Below, piece by piece: positions 24,671 through 33,660 of a stretch of DNA of 64,000 nucleotides (positions within the stretch are counted from its first letter, which is position 1; each line of letters begins with the position of its first letter). Under the pieces are notes generated by a model, which was not told the origin of the DNA, searched no databases, and saw only the letters and a list, made by a program, of their open reading frames with translations. A program made the translations under genes and the position numbers. This stretch comes from Labilithrix sp. (GTDB lineage Bacteria > Myxococcota_A > Polyangia > Polyangiales > Polyangiaceae): positions 1 through 64,000 of the forward strand of contig JAHBWC010000041.1 of assembly GCA_019637225.1 (NCBI GenBank), written 5' to 3'.

Positions 24671-25357
24671 TCAGGCCCTGGGCTCGGAGAGCGGCACCGG
24701 GACGCGGCGCGCGTCCATCCAGAGTCCGTCGATGTCGTAGGCGGCGCGCGCGTCGTCCTGGAAGACGTGGACGACGACGTCGCCGAAGTCCATCAGCACC
24801 CAGCTCGCGTGCGGCAACCCCTCGACGGCGATCGCGCGCTTGTTGCGCTTGCGGAGCGCCTCTTCGATCGCCGCGGAGAGCGCCGTCACGTGACGGTCGC
24901 TGCGCCCGGACATGAGGACGAGGAAGTCCGCGTAGTCGACGCGACCCGCCACGTCGATCACCTCGAGGCCCGAGGCCTTCTTCTCGATGGCGGCGACGGC
25001 GATGAGGACCGCGACCTCGCGCGCCTCGTCGCTCGCGGTGCTCACGCCGGCCGGGACGCGCGAGGCGGCGCTCGCCGAACGTCCGTCGGTCGGCGCGGGC
25101 GGCTTGGCCTTCCGCGGACCTTCCTTGAAGGCGCCCTTCGAGGCGAGCCCGCCCTTCGGGAGCGCGCCCTTGGCGCCTGCGCCTTGCCGCGCGCGCGGCG
25201 GGCGAGCGCGCTCTCGCGCTTCGCCCTCGGGCCGGTCGGCGCTGCGGGGCAGCTTGGTCGGAGCGTCGCGCTTCGGAGGCCGCGCGGCAGCTCCTCCGTG
25301 CGACGAGCGGATCAACGGGCGGTCTTGTCCTCGTGCGGGACGTTTGTTCGCGGCCAA
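24671..25357 (-). CDS. rsfS: Ribosomal silencing factor RsfS with basic N-terminal extension
   Basis: 228 aa. The last ~120 residues are RsfS (Iojap/DUF143): AIEKKASGLEVIDVAGRVDY, ADFLVLMSGRSDRHVTALS, GLPHASWVLMDFGDVVVHVF and YDIDGLW. RsfS binds ribosomal protein L14 (uL14) and blocks subunit joining in starvation. The preceding ~105 residues are rich in Arg, Lys, Ala, Pro and Gly and absent from typical RsfS (~105-120 aa). The TTG at 25357 is chosen because GAGGAG lies 6 bp upstream; an internal GTG near the domain start is the alternative. It is downstream of proA; the usual nadD is missing between them. Confidence 0.8.
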   Translation of the reverse strand: MAANKRPARGQDRPLIRSSHGGAAARPPKRDAPTKLPRSADRPEGEARERARPPRARQGAGAKGALPKGGLASKGAFKEGPRKAKPPAPTDGRSASAASRVPAGVSTASDEAREVAVLIAVAAIEKKASGLEVIDVAGRVDYADFLVLMSGRSDRHVTALSAAIEEALRKRNKRAIAVEGLPHASWVLMDFGDVVVHVFQDDARAAYDIDGLWMDARRVPVPLSEPRA

Positions 25358-25482
25358 GCGGTCTCCTCGTGTGGGGGGATCGTCGACCGAGCGAGGTGCC
25401 GCGTCAAACGCGAAACGCGCGGGTACGGTCTTTCTTCCGGCGCGGCCGCGCCCACGCCTCTCGGGAGGCGGACCGCGACGCC

Positions 25483-26742
25483 TCAGCCGCGGGTCTGACC
25501 CCCGCCGTCCACGACCCACTTCATCGTGGTCAACGACTCGAGGCCCATCGGGCCGCGCCAGTGGAGGCGGCTCGTCGCGATGCCGATCTCCGCGCCCAGG
25601 CCGAGCTCGCCGCCGTCGTGGAAGCGCGTCGACGCGTTCACCACGACGCACGCCGCGTCGACCTCGCGACGCCAGCGCTCGGCGTGCTCGGCGTCACGGG
25701 TGAGGATCGCCTCGGTGTGACCCGAGCCGTAATCGGCGACGTGCGCGAGCGCGCCGTCGAGGCCGTCGACCACGCGCACCGCGAGCACGGTGTCGAGGAA
25801 CTCGCGGCCCCAGTCGTCGTCCGTCGCGGCCTTCGCCTCCGGGACGAGCGCGCGCGTCCGGTCGCAGCCGCGGAGCTCGCATCCGGCGGCGAGGAGCGCA
25901 CGCGCGACGGGCACGAGGAGGCGCTCCGCCTCGGCCGCGTCGACGAGCAGGCACTCGAGCGCGTTGCACACGCCGGGACGGCTCATCTTCGCGTTCAGGA
26001 CGATCTTGGCCGCGAGCTCGACGTCGGCGCCGGCGTCGAGGAAGAGGTGGCAGACGCCCTTGTAGTGCTGGACCACGGGCACCCGCGCGTTCTCCGTCAC
26101 GAACCGGATGAGCGCCTCGCCGCCGCGCGGGATCGCGAGGTCGACGAGCCCGGCCTGCGCGACGAGCGCGCGGACGGCCTCGCGATCCGTGAACGGCAGG
26201 ACCTGGACCGCGGCGCGCGGGAAGCCGGTCGACTCGAGCGCGTCGCCGATCACGCGCGCGAGCGCGGCGTTCGAGTGCTCCGCCTCCGATCCGCCGCGCA
26301 GCACGATGGCGTCGCCGGCCTTGAGCGCGAGCGCGCTCGCCTCGACCGTCACGTTCGGCCGGGCCTCGTAGATCATCGCGATCACGCCGAGCGGGACGCG
26401 CACCCGCGTGACGTCGATGCCGCTCGGGCGGCGCGTCCGCGAGACCACCTCGCCGACCGGATCGGGCAGGTCGGCGACCTCGCGCACGCTCCGCGCCATC
26501 GCGGCGACGCGCGCCTCGTCGAGCATGAGCCGGTCGAGCATGGCGCCCTTCGTGCCCTTCGCGCGCGCGGCGTCGAGATCGCGACGGTTCGCCTCGAGCA
26601 CCGCCGCCGAGCTCGCGTCGATCCCGGCGGCGATCGCCGCGAGCACCGCGTTCTTGTCCTTCGACGTCCGCGGCGCCAGCGCGCGCGCCGCCCGGCGGGC
26701 CGCCAAGCACGCCTCGCGCACCTTTTCGTCGAGCGAGCTCAT
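25483..26742 (-). CDS. proA: Gamma-glutamyl phosphate reductase
   Basis: 419 aa from the ATG at 26742, the normal ProA length. An aldehyde-dehydrogenase fold with ProA signatures: RVPLGVIAMIYEARPNVTVE, LKAGDAIVLRGGSEAEHSN, LAIPRGGEALIRFV, NAKMSRPGVCNALE (catalytic Cys in PGVCNALE) and GLGAEIGIATSRLHWRGPMG. It makes glutamate-5-semialdehyde from gamma-glutamyl phosphate with NADPH in proline synthesis. proB is not adjacent. rsfS follows 125 bp downstream on the same strand. Confidence 0.95.
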   Translation of the reverse strand: MSSLDEKVREACLAARRAARALAPRTSKDKNAVLAAIAAGIDASSAAVLEANRRDLDAARAKGTKGAMLDRLMLDEARVAAMARSVREVADLPDPVGEVVSRTRRPSGIDVTRVRVPLGVIAMIYEARPNVTVEASALALKAGDAIVLRGGSEAEHSNAALARVIGDALESTGFPRAAVQVLPFTDREAVRALVAQAGLVDLAIPRGGEALIRFVTENARVPVVQHYKGVCHLFLDAGADVELAAKIVLNAKMSRPGVCNALECLLVDAAEAERLLVPVARALLAAGCELRGCDRTRALVPEAKAATDDDWGREFLDTVLAVRVVDGLDGALAHVADYGSGHTEAILTRDAEHAERWRREVDAACVVVNASTRFHDGGELGLGAEIGIATSRLHWRGPMGLESLTTMKWVVDGGGQTRG

Positions 26743-26839
26743 CGCCGCCAACCTATCAGTGGCGCGCGGCGGGGGCGACCTCGTCCGCGCGGGACACGCC
26801 GCGCGGACAGACAAGCTCGAGCGCGGGCGAGACGCCGCG

Positions 26840-27541
26840 TCAGAACCCGATGGCGAGGTGCGCGCCCGTCAGCGCGTAGGCGCGGAGATCCTTCACCTCG
26901 TCGTCGACGGGGCCGACGATACCCCCGGTGACGCTCGCGCCGACGCGCACGTCGGCGTCCTCGAGGCCGAGCGCGTATTCGATCGCGAAGCGACCGGTGC
27001 CTACGCCGGCGAAGCCGCTCTTCGCGTCCGGGCGGCTCACGTGGAGAAAGCCCGCGCCCATCCCGATGACGGGGTGGATCGGCCCGCGCTTGTGCAGGTC
27101 GAGCGTGATCTCGCCCGAGTAGTGGCCGACGCTGTCGCCGGTCGGCCGGCTCGAGCCGCTCTCGTTCTTGCCCTCGCCGCGGAGCCACGACGCCGCGAGG
27201 CGGCCGCCCACCGACCCGGTGCCGAAGTCGGCGCCGAGGCCGACGCCGAAGCCGAAGCCCTTTCCCGAGGTGATGCCGGTCGGACCGAGCGTGAGGCGAA
27301 ACGGAGACCGGCGCGCCTCGGGCTCCCGTGCGATGAAGCCGTCGTCGGCGACGACGCCGAGCGTCCGGCGGTCGTCCTGGCTCGAGCTCGCCACCGGCTG
27401 GTCCGGCGGCGGCTCGGAGAAGCGCTGGCCGTCACCCACCGTCACTGTGGCGTCGTCCGCCCTCGCCTCGCGCCCGAGCCCCGTCAAGACGCCGATCGCC
27501 ACCACCACCCCGAGAGCCGCCTTCTTGCCGTCGTGTGCCAT
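26840..27541 (-). CDS. Secreted/outer-membrane beta-barrel-like protein
   Basis: 233 aa from the ATG at 27541, which starts a signal peptide (KAALGVVVAIGVLTGLGREARA). After a polar linker, alternating strands with Gly-rich turns follow (LTLGPTGITSGKGFGFGVGLGADFG, GRLAASWLRGEG, IHPVIGMGAGFLHVS, GRFAIEYALGL). It ends in ALTGAHLAIGF with terminal Phe. It resembles small outer-membrane barrel proteins without a recognised family. It is divergent from the TPR gene at 27730. Confidence 0.65.
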   Translation of the reverse strand: MAHDGKKAALGVVVAIGVLTGLGREARADDATVTVGDGQRFSEPPPDQPVASSSQDDRRTLGVVADDGFIAREPEARRSPFRLTLGPTGITSGKGFGFGVGLGADFGTGSVGGRLAASWLRGEGKNESGSSRPTGDSVGHYSGEITLDLHKRGPIHPVIGMGAGFLHVSRPDAKSGFAGVGTGRFAIEYALGLEDADVRVGASVTGGIVGPVDDEVKDLRAYALTGAHLAIGF

Positions 27542-27729
27542 CGGACATCCCAACGGAGCCGCCCGGACGGGCTTACACCCCTCGAAGGCGCCGGGCCCCC
27601 GCCTGCGACGATCGGCCCCGAGTATGGAGGCGCCCCGGCAGGCGTCATGGTATGCCCCGCGATCTCGATGACCTACGACACGCGCGAAGCGACCGAAGAG
27701 CCGAAAATGTGCGCTATTCTTCCAAGCGC

Positions 27730-28572
27730 ATGAGGCGCGGGTCCTGGGTACCGCTCTTTTGCCTGGCCGCGGCGACGGTGTCGCTGCCGGTCCTCGCACA
27801 GCCACGTCCGGCCGGTCCGACGTCCGAGACGGCCCCGCAGACCGAGGACCAGCGCAAGGCGCAGGACCACTTCCATCGCGCGCGTGAGCTGTACCAGGCC
27901 GGAAAGTACAGCGAGGCGATCGCCGAGCTCGAGGTGGCGCGCGGCCTCGACCCGAAGGCGAAGGACCTCGTCCTGAACCTCGGGATCGTGCACGAAAGGC
28001 TCGGCAAGTACGACGAGGCCATCGGCCATCTCAGGAGCTACCTCGAGATGGACGGCGTGACGCCGGCGGAGCGCGCGCGCGCCGAGGGGATGATCAAGCG
28101 CATCGAGGGCGCGAAGGACGCGGCGCCCGCGCCGACCGTCGCCCCCACCGCCACGGCCCCGACGACGGCGCCTCCCCCGACGAGCGCGCCGAGCGCGGAG
28201 CCTCCTCCGCGAGGGCGCGTCGACGCCTTGACGGTCGCCGCGGGCGCGGTCGCGGTCGTCGGCCTCGGAGTCGGAGCCGGCGTCGGCATCTACGCGCTCG
28301 GCGCGCGGCCGGCCGAAGGCTTCGTGACGGGCCGCGACGGGAGCTACGCGACGCTGCAGCAGAAGACCAACGACGCGCACACGGCGGCGATCATCGCCGA
28401 CGTCAGCCTCGGCGTCGGCGTCGTCGCGACGCTCGTGACCGCCTGGCTCTACTTCGGCCGCACGAAGGCGCCCGCGAGCGCGCCGGAGGCGGCGTCGCGC
28501 GCGGCTCGCTTCTCGGTGACGCCCGCGCCCGCGAGGGCCGGCGGCGCCGTCTTGCTCGGTGGTGCGTTCTGA
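27730..28572 (+). CDS. TPR protein with two C-terminal membrane spans (envelope module A)
   Basis: 280 aa from the ATG at 27730, which gives a clean signal peptide (PLFCLAAATVSLPVLAQ). TPR units occupy residues ~38-120 (AQDHFHRARELYQAGKYSEAIAELEVARGL; LVLNLGIVHERLGKYDEAIGHL). A Pro/Thr/Ala linker leads to a Gly-rich membrane segment (AVAVVGLGVGAGVGIYALG). A short loop and a second segment follow (IIADVSLGVGVVATLVTAWLYF). The protein ends in GGAVLLGGAF. The same build occurs at 31336-32475 and 57974-59026. It overlaps the next lipoprotein gene by one base (TGATG). Confidence 0.75.
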   Translation: MRRGSWVPLFCLAAATVSLPVLAQPRPAGPTSETAPQTEDQRKAQDHFHRARELYQAGKYSEAIAELEVARGLDPKAKDLVLNLGIVHERLGKYDEAIGHLRSYLEMDGVTPAERARAEGMIKRIEGAKDAAPAPTVAPTATAPTTAPPPTSAPSAEPPPRGRVDALTVAAGAVAVVGLGVGAGVGIYALGARPAEGFVTGRDGSYATLQQKTNDAHTAAIIADVSLGVGVVATLVTAWLYFGRTKAPASAPEAASRAARFSVTPAPARAGGAVLLGGAF

Positions 28573-29696
28573 TGCTCTCGCTCCGTGTTCGCCGGACGCT
28601 CTTCGCGACCGCCGTGACGGTGGTGCTCGTCGGCTGCTCGCTCATCGTCCCGAGCGAGGTCCCCGCGTACCGCTGCACCGGCGAAGATCCTTCGTCGTGC
28701 CCGTCCGGCACGGTCTGCGACACGGCCTCGCTCACGTGCGTCTCTCCGTCCGCCCTCCCCGAGGCGGGCGCGGACGACGACGACGACGACGCAGCCGGCG
28801 ACGCGAGCCCCGACCGCGACGGCCCGAGCGGGCCCTCTCCCATCGGCGGCGACTGCGTGGTCGACGGCGACTGCGCGGCCGGCCTGCTCTGCGGGACGAG
28901 CACCATCCTGACGACGCAGATCGTCCCCGCGAACTCGAAGCCGATCTGCACGAAGCCGTGCTGCGCCTCGACCGATTGTCCGAGCGGCTTCGTCTGCCAC
29001 GCCGCGGCGACGGGCGGGAACTACTGCGTCTCGGCGGCAAGGGCCGACCGCACGCTCCCGCCGTCGGGCGGCAAGGCCGTGGGCCAGACGTGCGCGAGCC
29101 CGTCGGAGTGCCGCTTCGGCCTCTGCACGGGCCGCTGCCAGAACGACGCCTCGAAGTTCTGCGACAAGGCCGAGGACTGCGGCGGCGGCGAGTGCATGAA
29201 CCGCCGCTGTTCCGACAGCTGCTGCGAGGCCTCGCAGTGCACGAGCGGGAGCACGTGCCGCGTGATGACCGTCGCCACGCACATCGTCTGGGCGTGCGGC
29301 ACGGCGAACGCGGGCGGAAAAGAGCTCGACGCGTCGTGCGTGCAGAACAGCGAGTGCCGGAACGACAACTGCGTCTTCGGCACCTTCCCCGCGAAGCGCT
29401 GCACGCCGCCCTGCTGCAGCTCCTCCGACTGCACAGCGCTCGGGTTCACGAACAACGTCTGCGCGTACGGCTCGAACGGCAACGACCGCATCAAGTGGTG
29501 CTTCGAGCCGAACCCCACCGGCGCGGCGATCGGCGCGACGTGCAGCAGCGACACCGACTGCCTGTCGCGCTATTGCGACAGCGAGCTCCGCAAGTGCCTG
29601 AACGTCTGCTGCACCGATAGCGACTGCGCGAACGACGAGACGTGCCGCCCGTCGCCCGTGGGGACGCCCTATCTCCGCTGCGTGAAGGATCGGTAG
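28572..29696 (+). CDS. Cys-rich lipoprotein (module A partner)
   Basis: 374 aa. The lipobox VVLVGC is followed by SLIVPSEVP, then an acidic spacer (six consecutive Asp). At least four repeats of the pattern CC-x4-C-x6-10-C occur (CCASTDCPSGFVC, CCEASQCTSGSTC, CCSSSDCTALGFTNNVC, CCTDSDCANDETC). They suggest small disulfide-bonded domains in an extracytoplasmic setting. No enzyme motif is seen. It is translationally coupled to the TPR protein upstream. Its mature start (C-x-LIV) resembles that of the lipoprotein at 31073, which also sits beside a TPR/PEGA gene. Confidence 0.75.
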   Translation: MLSLRVRRTLFATAVTVVLVGCSLIVPSEVPAYRCTGEDPSSCPSGTVCDTASLTCVSPSALPEAGADDDDDDAAGDASPDRDGPSGPSPIGGDCVVDGDCAAGLLCGTSTILTTQIVPANSKPICTKPCCASTDCPSGFVCHAAATGGNYCVSAARADRTLPPSGGKAVGQTCASPSECRFGLCTGRCQNDASKFCDKAEDCGGGECMNRRCSDSCCEASQCTSGSTCRVMTVATHIVWACGTANAGGKELDASCVQNSECRNDNCVFGTFPAKRCTPPCCSSSDCTALGFTNNVCAYGSNGNDRIKWCFEPNPTGAAIGATCSSDTDCLSRYCDSELRKCLNVCCTDSDCANDETCRPSPVGTPYLRCVKDR

Positions 29697-29714
29697 CTGC
29701 TATCCAAGGGAGCC

Positions 29715-31046
29715 ATGGGGCTCTCCGCGACCTTCCGTTGCTTCCGCGGCTGCGACGGCAGCTACCCGCTCACCCAGGCGATCTACCGCTGCCCGAAGTG
29801 CGACGGCCTCCTCACCGTCGCGCACGACATGGCCGCGCTGGCGGAGACGAGCGGCGAGGAGTGGCGGCGCCTCTTCGATCGCCGCTGGTCGGCCACGAGC
29901 CCGTCCGGCGTCTGGAGCAAGCGCGAGTGGATCGCCCCGGAGGTGCCCGAGGAGGCGATCGTCACGACCGGCGAAGGGATGACGCCGCTCGTGTCGTCGG
30001 CGCGCGCGGCCGGTCCCGTGCGCCGGCTCGCGAGCGAGCTCGGCTTCGGCGAGCTCCTGATCAAGCAGTGCGGCACGACCCACACGGGCTCGTTCAAGGA
30101 CCTCGGGATGACCGTGCTCGTCAGCGTGGTCAACCACGCCGTGCGGTCCGGCGCGCTCGACGTCCGGGCGATCGCCTGCGCGAGCACCGGCGACACGTCG
30201 GCCGCGCTCGCCGCGTACGGAGCGGCCGCGGGGCTGCCGGTCGTGGTCCTCCTCCCGCGCGGAATGGTGAGCGTGGGGCAGCTCGTCCAGCCGCTCTCCC
30301 ACGGCGCGCGCGTCCTCGCGCTCGAGACCGACTTCGACGGCTGCATGCGCGTGGTGCGCGAGCTCGCCGCGCGCGGCCTGGTCTACCTGGCGAACTCGAT
30401 GAACCCGCTCCGCATCGAGGGCCAGAAGACCGTCGCGATCGAGATCGCCCAGCAGCTCGGCTGGCAGGCCCCGGACTGGATCGTCATCCCGAGCGGGAAC
30501 CTGGGCAACGCGGCGGCGCTCTGGGCGGGCTTCTCGATGGCGAGAGACCTCGGCGTCATCGACCGGCTCCCGCGCCTCTGCATCGCGCAGGCGGAGAACG
30601 CCAACCCGATGTACCTCGCCTTCCAGGCCGGCGTTCGGGGCGAAGTCCCGGCGGTCGTCGCCAGGCCGACGCAGGCGAGCGCGATCCGCATCGGCAACCC
30701 GGTGAGCGCGCCGCGCGCGATGGCGGCGCTCGAGGCGATGGGTGGCGTCGTCGAGCAGGCGAGCGAGACCGAGCTCGCCGACGCCTGCGCGCGGGCGGAT
30801 CGCTCGGGGCTCTACGCGGATCCTCACACCGGCGTCGCGATCGCGTGCGCGAAGAAACTACGCGCACGCGGGACGATCGGCGCCGCCGAGCGCGTGGTCG
30901 TCGTGTCGACGGCGAGCGCCCTCAAGTTCACCGAGTTCAAGCTCGGCTACCACGAGCGCACGCTGCCGGACATCGACGCGGCGCTGGCGAACGCGCCCAT
31001 CCCGCTCCCGGCGGACGTCGACGAGGTGGCGAAGCACCTCGTCTGA
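29715..31046 (+). CDS. thrC: Threonine synthase
   Basis: 443 aa. An N-terminal zinc-ribbon (C9, C13, C26, C29 in CFRGC and CPKC) precedes the PLP fold. PLP Lys is K128 in CGTTHTGSFKDLGM. ACASTGDTSAALAAYGA is the phosphate-binding Ser/Thr loop, and WIVIPSGNLGNAAALWAGF and VVVSTASALKFTEFKLGYH follow. It converts O-phosphohomoserine to threonine. The archaeal-type Zn-ribbon form is common in deltaproteobacteria. It begins 18 bp after the Cys-rich lipoprotein gene, though a functional link is doubtful. Confidence 0.93.
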   Translation: MGLSATFRCFRGCDGSYPLTQAIYRCPKCDGLLTVAHDMAALAETSGEEWRRLFDRRWSATSPSGVWSKREWIAPEVPEEAIVTTGEGMTPLVSSARAAGPVRRLASELGFGELLIKQCGTTHTGSFKDLGMTVLVSVVNHAVRSGALDVRAIACASTGDTSAALAAYGAAAGLPVVVLLPRGMVSVGQLVQPLSHGARVLALETDFDGCMRVVRELAARGLVYLANSMNPLRIEGQKTVAIEIAQQLGWQAPDWIVIPSGNLGNAAALWAGFSMARDLGVIDRLPRLCIAQAENANPMYLAFQAGVRGEVPAVVARPTQASAIRIGNPVSAPRAMAALEAMGGVVEQASETELADACARADRSGLYADPHTGVAIACAKKLRARGTIGAAERVVVVSTASALKFTEFKLGYHERTLPDIDAALANAPIPLPADVDEVAKHLV

Positions 31047-31072
31047 GCGTCCGCGGCGCGCGTCGCCCGAGA

Positions 31073-31324
31073 CTACTGGGCGTCGGCGGCGTCGGCTTCG
31101 TCCGAGGCGTCGCCCTCGGGCTCGCCCGCGTCCGCGTCGTCCGAGGCGTCGACCTCTTCCACCGGGCCGGTGTCGGCCACGTTGGCGTCGGGGACCGAAG
31201 CTTCGTTGGTCTCGGCCGGGATCTTCGTGCGATCGAAGTCGACGATGAGCTCGCAGCCGGCGACGAGCGTGGCCGCGACGATGCTGAGGAGGACGAGGCC
31301 CTTCTGGATCTTGCTGATCTTCAT
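31073..31324 (-). CDS. Small acidic lipoprotein (module B partner)
   Basis: 83 aa. The signal ends in LVAGC and the mature protein begins ELIVDFDRTKIPAETNEA. An Asp/Glu/Ala-rich tail follows (DASDDADAGEPEGDAS). No globular domain fits in 60 residues, so it is probably a surface or tethering lipoprotein. It starts 11 bp after the TPR/PEGA gene stop and is likely co-transcribed with it. The C-x-LIV start is shared with the lipoprotein at 28572. Confidence 0.7.
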   Translation of the reverse strand: MKISKIQKGLVLLSIVAATLVAGCELIVDFDRTKIPAETNEASVPDANVADTGPVEEVDASDDADAGEPEGDASDEADAADAQ

Positions 31325-31335
31325 GGTCGGGACTC

Positions 31336-32475
31336 TCAGAACTTGATGACCGTGCCGAAGCCGCCGCCCGTGGGCGAGACATAAGGCGCGGGGATGACGG
31401 TGACGTTCTTCTTCTTCGGCTTGGACGCGGCCACCTTCGGCTCCGCGGCCTTCGCCGTCGAGGGTGCGTCGTTCGAGAGGAAGAGCACGGCGCTGGTGAC
31501 GCCGAAGGTGATCGCGATGCCGAACATCATGTCGGCGACGAGCGCGTTGTTCTCGCCGTCGTCCGCTCGCTTCGTCGTCGGGTTCGTCTTGAAGTCGCTC
31601 GACTGGTTGAGCGCCTTGATGCCGAAGCCCGTGCCCACGCCGGCCGCGACGATCGCGACGGCGCCCGTGACGTAAGCCGGAACCTTGCTCCGCGGCTCCG
31701 GCGGCGGCGGCGGGGGCTGCGGCGGCGGGGGCGCCGGCTGCTCGGCGACCACCGGCGGCGGCGGCGGGGGCGGCGGCTCCTTCTTCACGAGCTCCGCGGT
31801 GACGTCCTGCTTCGAGGCGAAGGCGACGTCGATCTCCTTCGTCGTGTTCTCGAAGCCCTCGGCGCCGATGAGCAGCGTGTGCTTGCCGGGCGCGAGCTCG
31901 ATCTCGACGGGGGTGACCTTGTCGTGCGGCGTCTGCGCGGTGTCGATCACGATCGACGCGCCCGGGGGCGTCGTCTCGATCTTCACCTTGCCGGGCATCG
32001 CCTTGATGGCCTCGACGCGCTTCGTCGCCTCCTCCACCTGGTCTTTCATCTTCGGCGGGTTGTCGGCGATGAACTTCTCGTAAGCCGTGACCGCCTCCGG
32101 GTAGCTCTGGAGGTTGTCGTGGCTGAGCGCGATGTAGCGCTGGGTCGCCGGATCGGCCTTCGCGGCGAGCGAGGCCTCGAAATCGGCGAGCGCGCCGGCG
32201 TAGTCGTTCGCCTTGAACTTCTTCTCGCCGGCGTTGAAGAGGCCCTTCGCGTCACCGGGCTTCGGCGCGGCGGGAGCCGCGGGCTTCGCGGGGGCGGCGG
32301 CCGGCTTCGCGGCGGGAGCAGCCGGCTTCGCGGCGGGAGCGGCGGGCTTGGCGGGCGCTGCAGGCTTGTCAGCGGGCTGCGCGGCGGCAGGAGCGGCGAG
32401 CGTGAGGCTCAAGGACGAGGCCAGAGCGAACGCGACGGTGGTCGCGACGACTCTGGATTTCCCGAGGATGATCAT
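31336..32475 (-). CDS. TPR-PEGA protein with two C-terminal membrane spans (module B)
   Basis: 379 aa. The signal peptide is followed by a histone-H1-like AKPAAPAAKPAA repeat (~residues 35-70) and TPR units (AKGLFNAGEKKFKANDYAGALADFEASL...). A PEGA domain comes next (KVKIETTPPGASIVIDTAQTP, then VEIELAPGKHTLLIGAEGFE). A Pro-run leads to a membrane segment (AYVTGAVAIVAAGVGTGFGIKAL) and a second one (MMFGIAITFGVTSAVLFL). It ends GGGFGTVIKF. PEGA domains are found on bacterial cell-surface proteins; the role here is unknown. Partner lipoprotein follows 11 bp downstream. Confidence 0.78.
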   Translation of the reverse strand: MIILGKSRVVATTVAFALASSLSLTLAAPAAAQPADKPAAPAKPAAPAAKPAAPAAKPAAAPAKPAAPAAPKPGDAKGLFNAGEKKFKANDYAGALADFEASLAAKADPATQRYIALSHDNLQSYPEAVTAYEKFIADNPPKMKDQVEEATKRVEAIKAMPGKVKIETTPPGASIVIDTAQTPHDKVTPVEIELAPGKHTLLIGAEGFENTTKEIDVAFASKQDVTAELVKKEPPPPPPPPVVAEQPAPPPPQPPPPPPEPRSKVPAYVTGAVAIVAAGVGTGFGIKALNQSSDFKTNPTTKRADDGENNALVADMMFGIAITFGVTSAVLFLSNDAPSTAKAAEPKVAASKPKKKNVTVIPAPYVSPTGGGFGTVIKF

Positions 32476-32639
32476 AGCGCCGGACGTTACACCAACTCTC
32501 GCCCGCTCGGGCTAGCTTTCACACGCGTCACAGGAGCGTTACCAAGGGCCCACGGCCCGCCGCGCGCCTCCCCACGCAACGGAGGCCGCTAACCCCTCGC
32601 TTCCGCTCGATTCTCTCACGTGGCGTCGGTCCGCATCCC

Positions 32640-33641
32640 ATGCGCGCGATCTCCGTCCTCCTTCCCTACCGCGACGCCGCAGCCACGCTCGGCGAAGCGG
32701 CGTCGAGCGTCCTCGCCGACATGGGCGCCGACGACGAGCTCGTCCTCGTCGACGACGGCTCGCGCGACGACGGCCCCGTCATCGCGGCGGCCCTCGCGCG
32801 AGCCGATCGGCGCGTGGTCGGCGTGGCCTCGGGAGGCGTCGGGATCGCCCGCGCGCTCACGTACGGCCTCGCCGCCTGCCGCGGCGCGTGGATCGCGCGG
32901 ATGGACGCCGACGACGTCTCGCTCCCCGGACGCCTCGCCGCCGAGCGCGAGCTGCTCGCGTCCGATCCGTCGCTCGGCGCGGTCGCCACGCAGGTCGAGC
33001 TCTTCGGCGACCACGTGGGCGACGGCGTCCGTCGCTACGTCGACTGGCAGAACGGGCTCGTGTCGGCCGCCGACCACGCGCGCTCGATCTTCGTCGAGTC
33101 CCCCGTCTGTCATCCGTCGACGATGATCCGCCGCGCGGCGCTCGACGCCGCGGGCGGCTTCCTCGACGGCGAGTTCGCCGAGGACTACGACCTCTGGCTC
33201 CGCCTCGTCGAGGCCGGCTGGGGGATCGCGAAGGTGCCGCGCGTGCTCTTCCGCTGGCGGATCCACGGCCGCAACACGACGTGGACCGATCCGCGGCTCT
33301 CGTTCGACGCGCTCCGGCGGCTTCGCGCGCGCCACCTCGCGCGTCGGATCGATCGCGCGTTCGGCGTCTGGGGCGCGGGCGCCGCAGGGCGGAGGCTCGC
33401 GCGCGAGCTCTCGGCGAACGGCGCGGACGTGTCGTTCTTCATCGACATCGACCCGCTCAAGATCGGCCGAACGCGGCGCGGCGCGCCGATCCTCGGCGTC
33501 GACGACGGCCTCGCCCGCGCGCGCGCCGGAGGAGCGCTCGTCATCGTCGCGGTCGCCGTCTTCGGAGCGCGCGACCTCGTGCGCGCTCAGCTCGCCGAGC
33601 GCGGCTTCGTCGAGGGCGAGGACTTCATCTGCGCCGCGTGA
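32640..33641 (+). CDS. Family 2 glycosyltransferase fused to a Rossmann-like domain
   Basis: 333 aa. Residues 1-~225 are GT2: ISVLLPYRDAAATLGEAASS, DDELVLVDDGSRDDG, the DxD-like MDADD in WIARMDADDVSLP, HPSTMIRRAAL and the acceptor-side ED in GEFAEDYDLWLRL. After residue ~238 a nucleotide-fold begins: AFGVWGAGAAGRRLARELSA, then VSFFIDIDPLKIG, RRGAPILGVDD and ALVIVAVAVFGARDLV. This resembles the C-terminal domain of sugar C-methyltransferases/PglD-like proteins. It likely transfers a sugar in polysaccharide or glycolipid synthesis. No other glycan genes are adjacent. Confidence 0.85.
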   Translation: MRAISVLLPYRDAAATLGEAASSVLADMGADDELVLVDDGSRDDGPVIAAALARADRRVVGVASGGVGIARALTYGLAACRGAWIARMDADDVSLPGRLAAERELLASDPSLGAVATQVELFGDHVGDGVRRYVDWQNGLVSAADHARSIFVESPVCHPSTMIRRAALDAAGGFLDGEFAEDYDLWLRLVEAGWGIAKVPRVLFRWRIHGRNTTWTDPRLSFDALRRLRARHLARRIDRAFGVWGAGAAGRRLARELSANGADVSFFIDIDPLKIGRTRRGAPILGVDDGLARARAGGALVIVAVAVFGARDLVRAQLAERGFVEGEDFICAA

Positions 33642-33660
33642 GCGGCACCGTCGGCGACCT

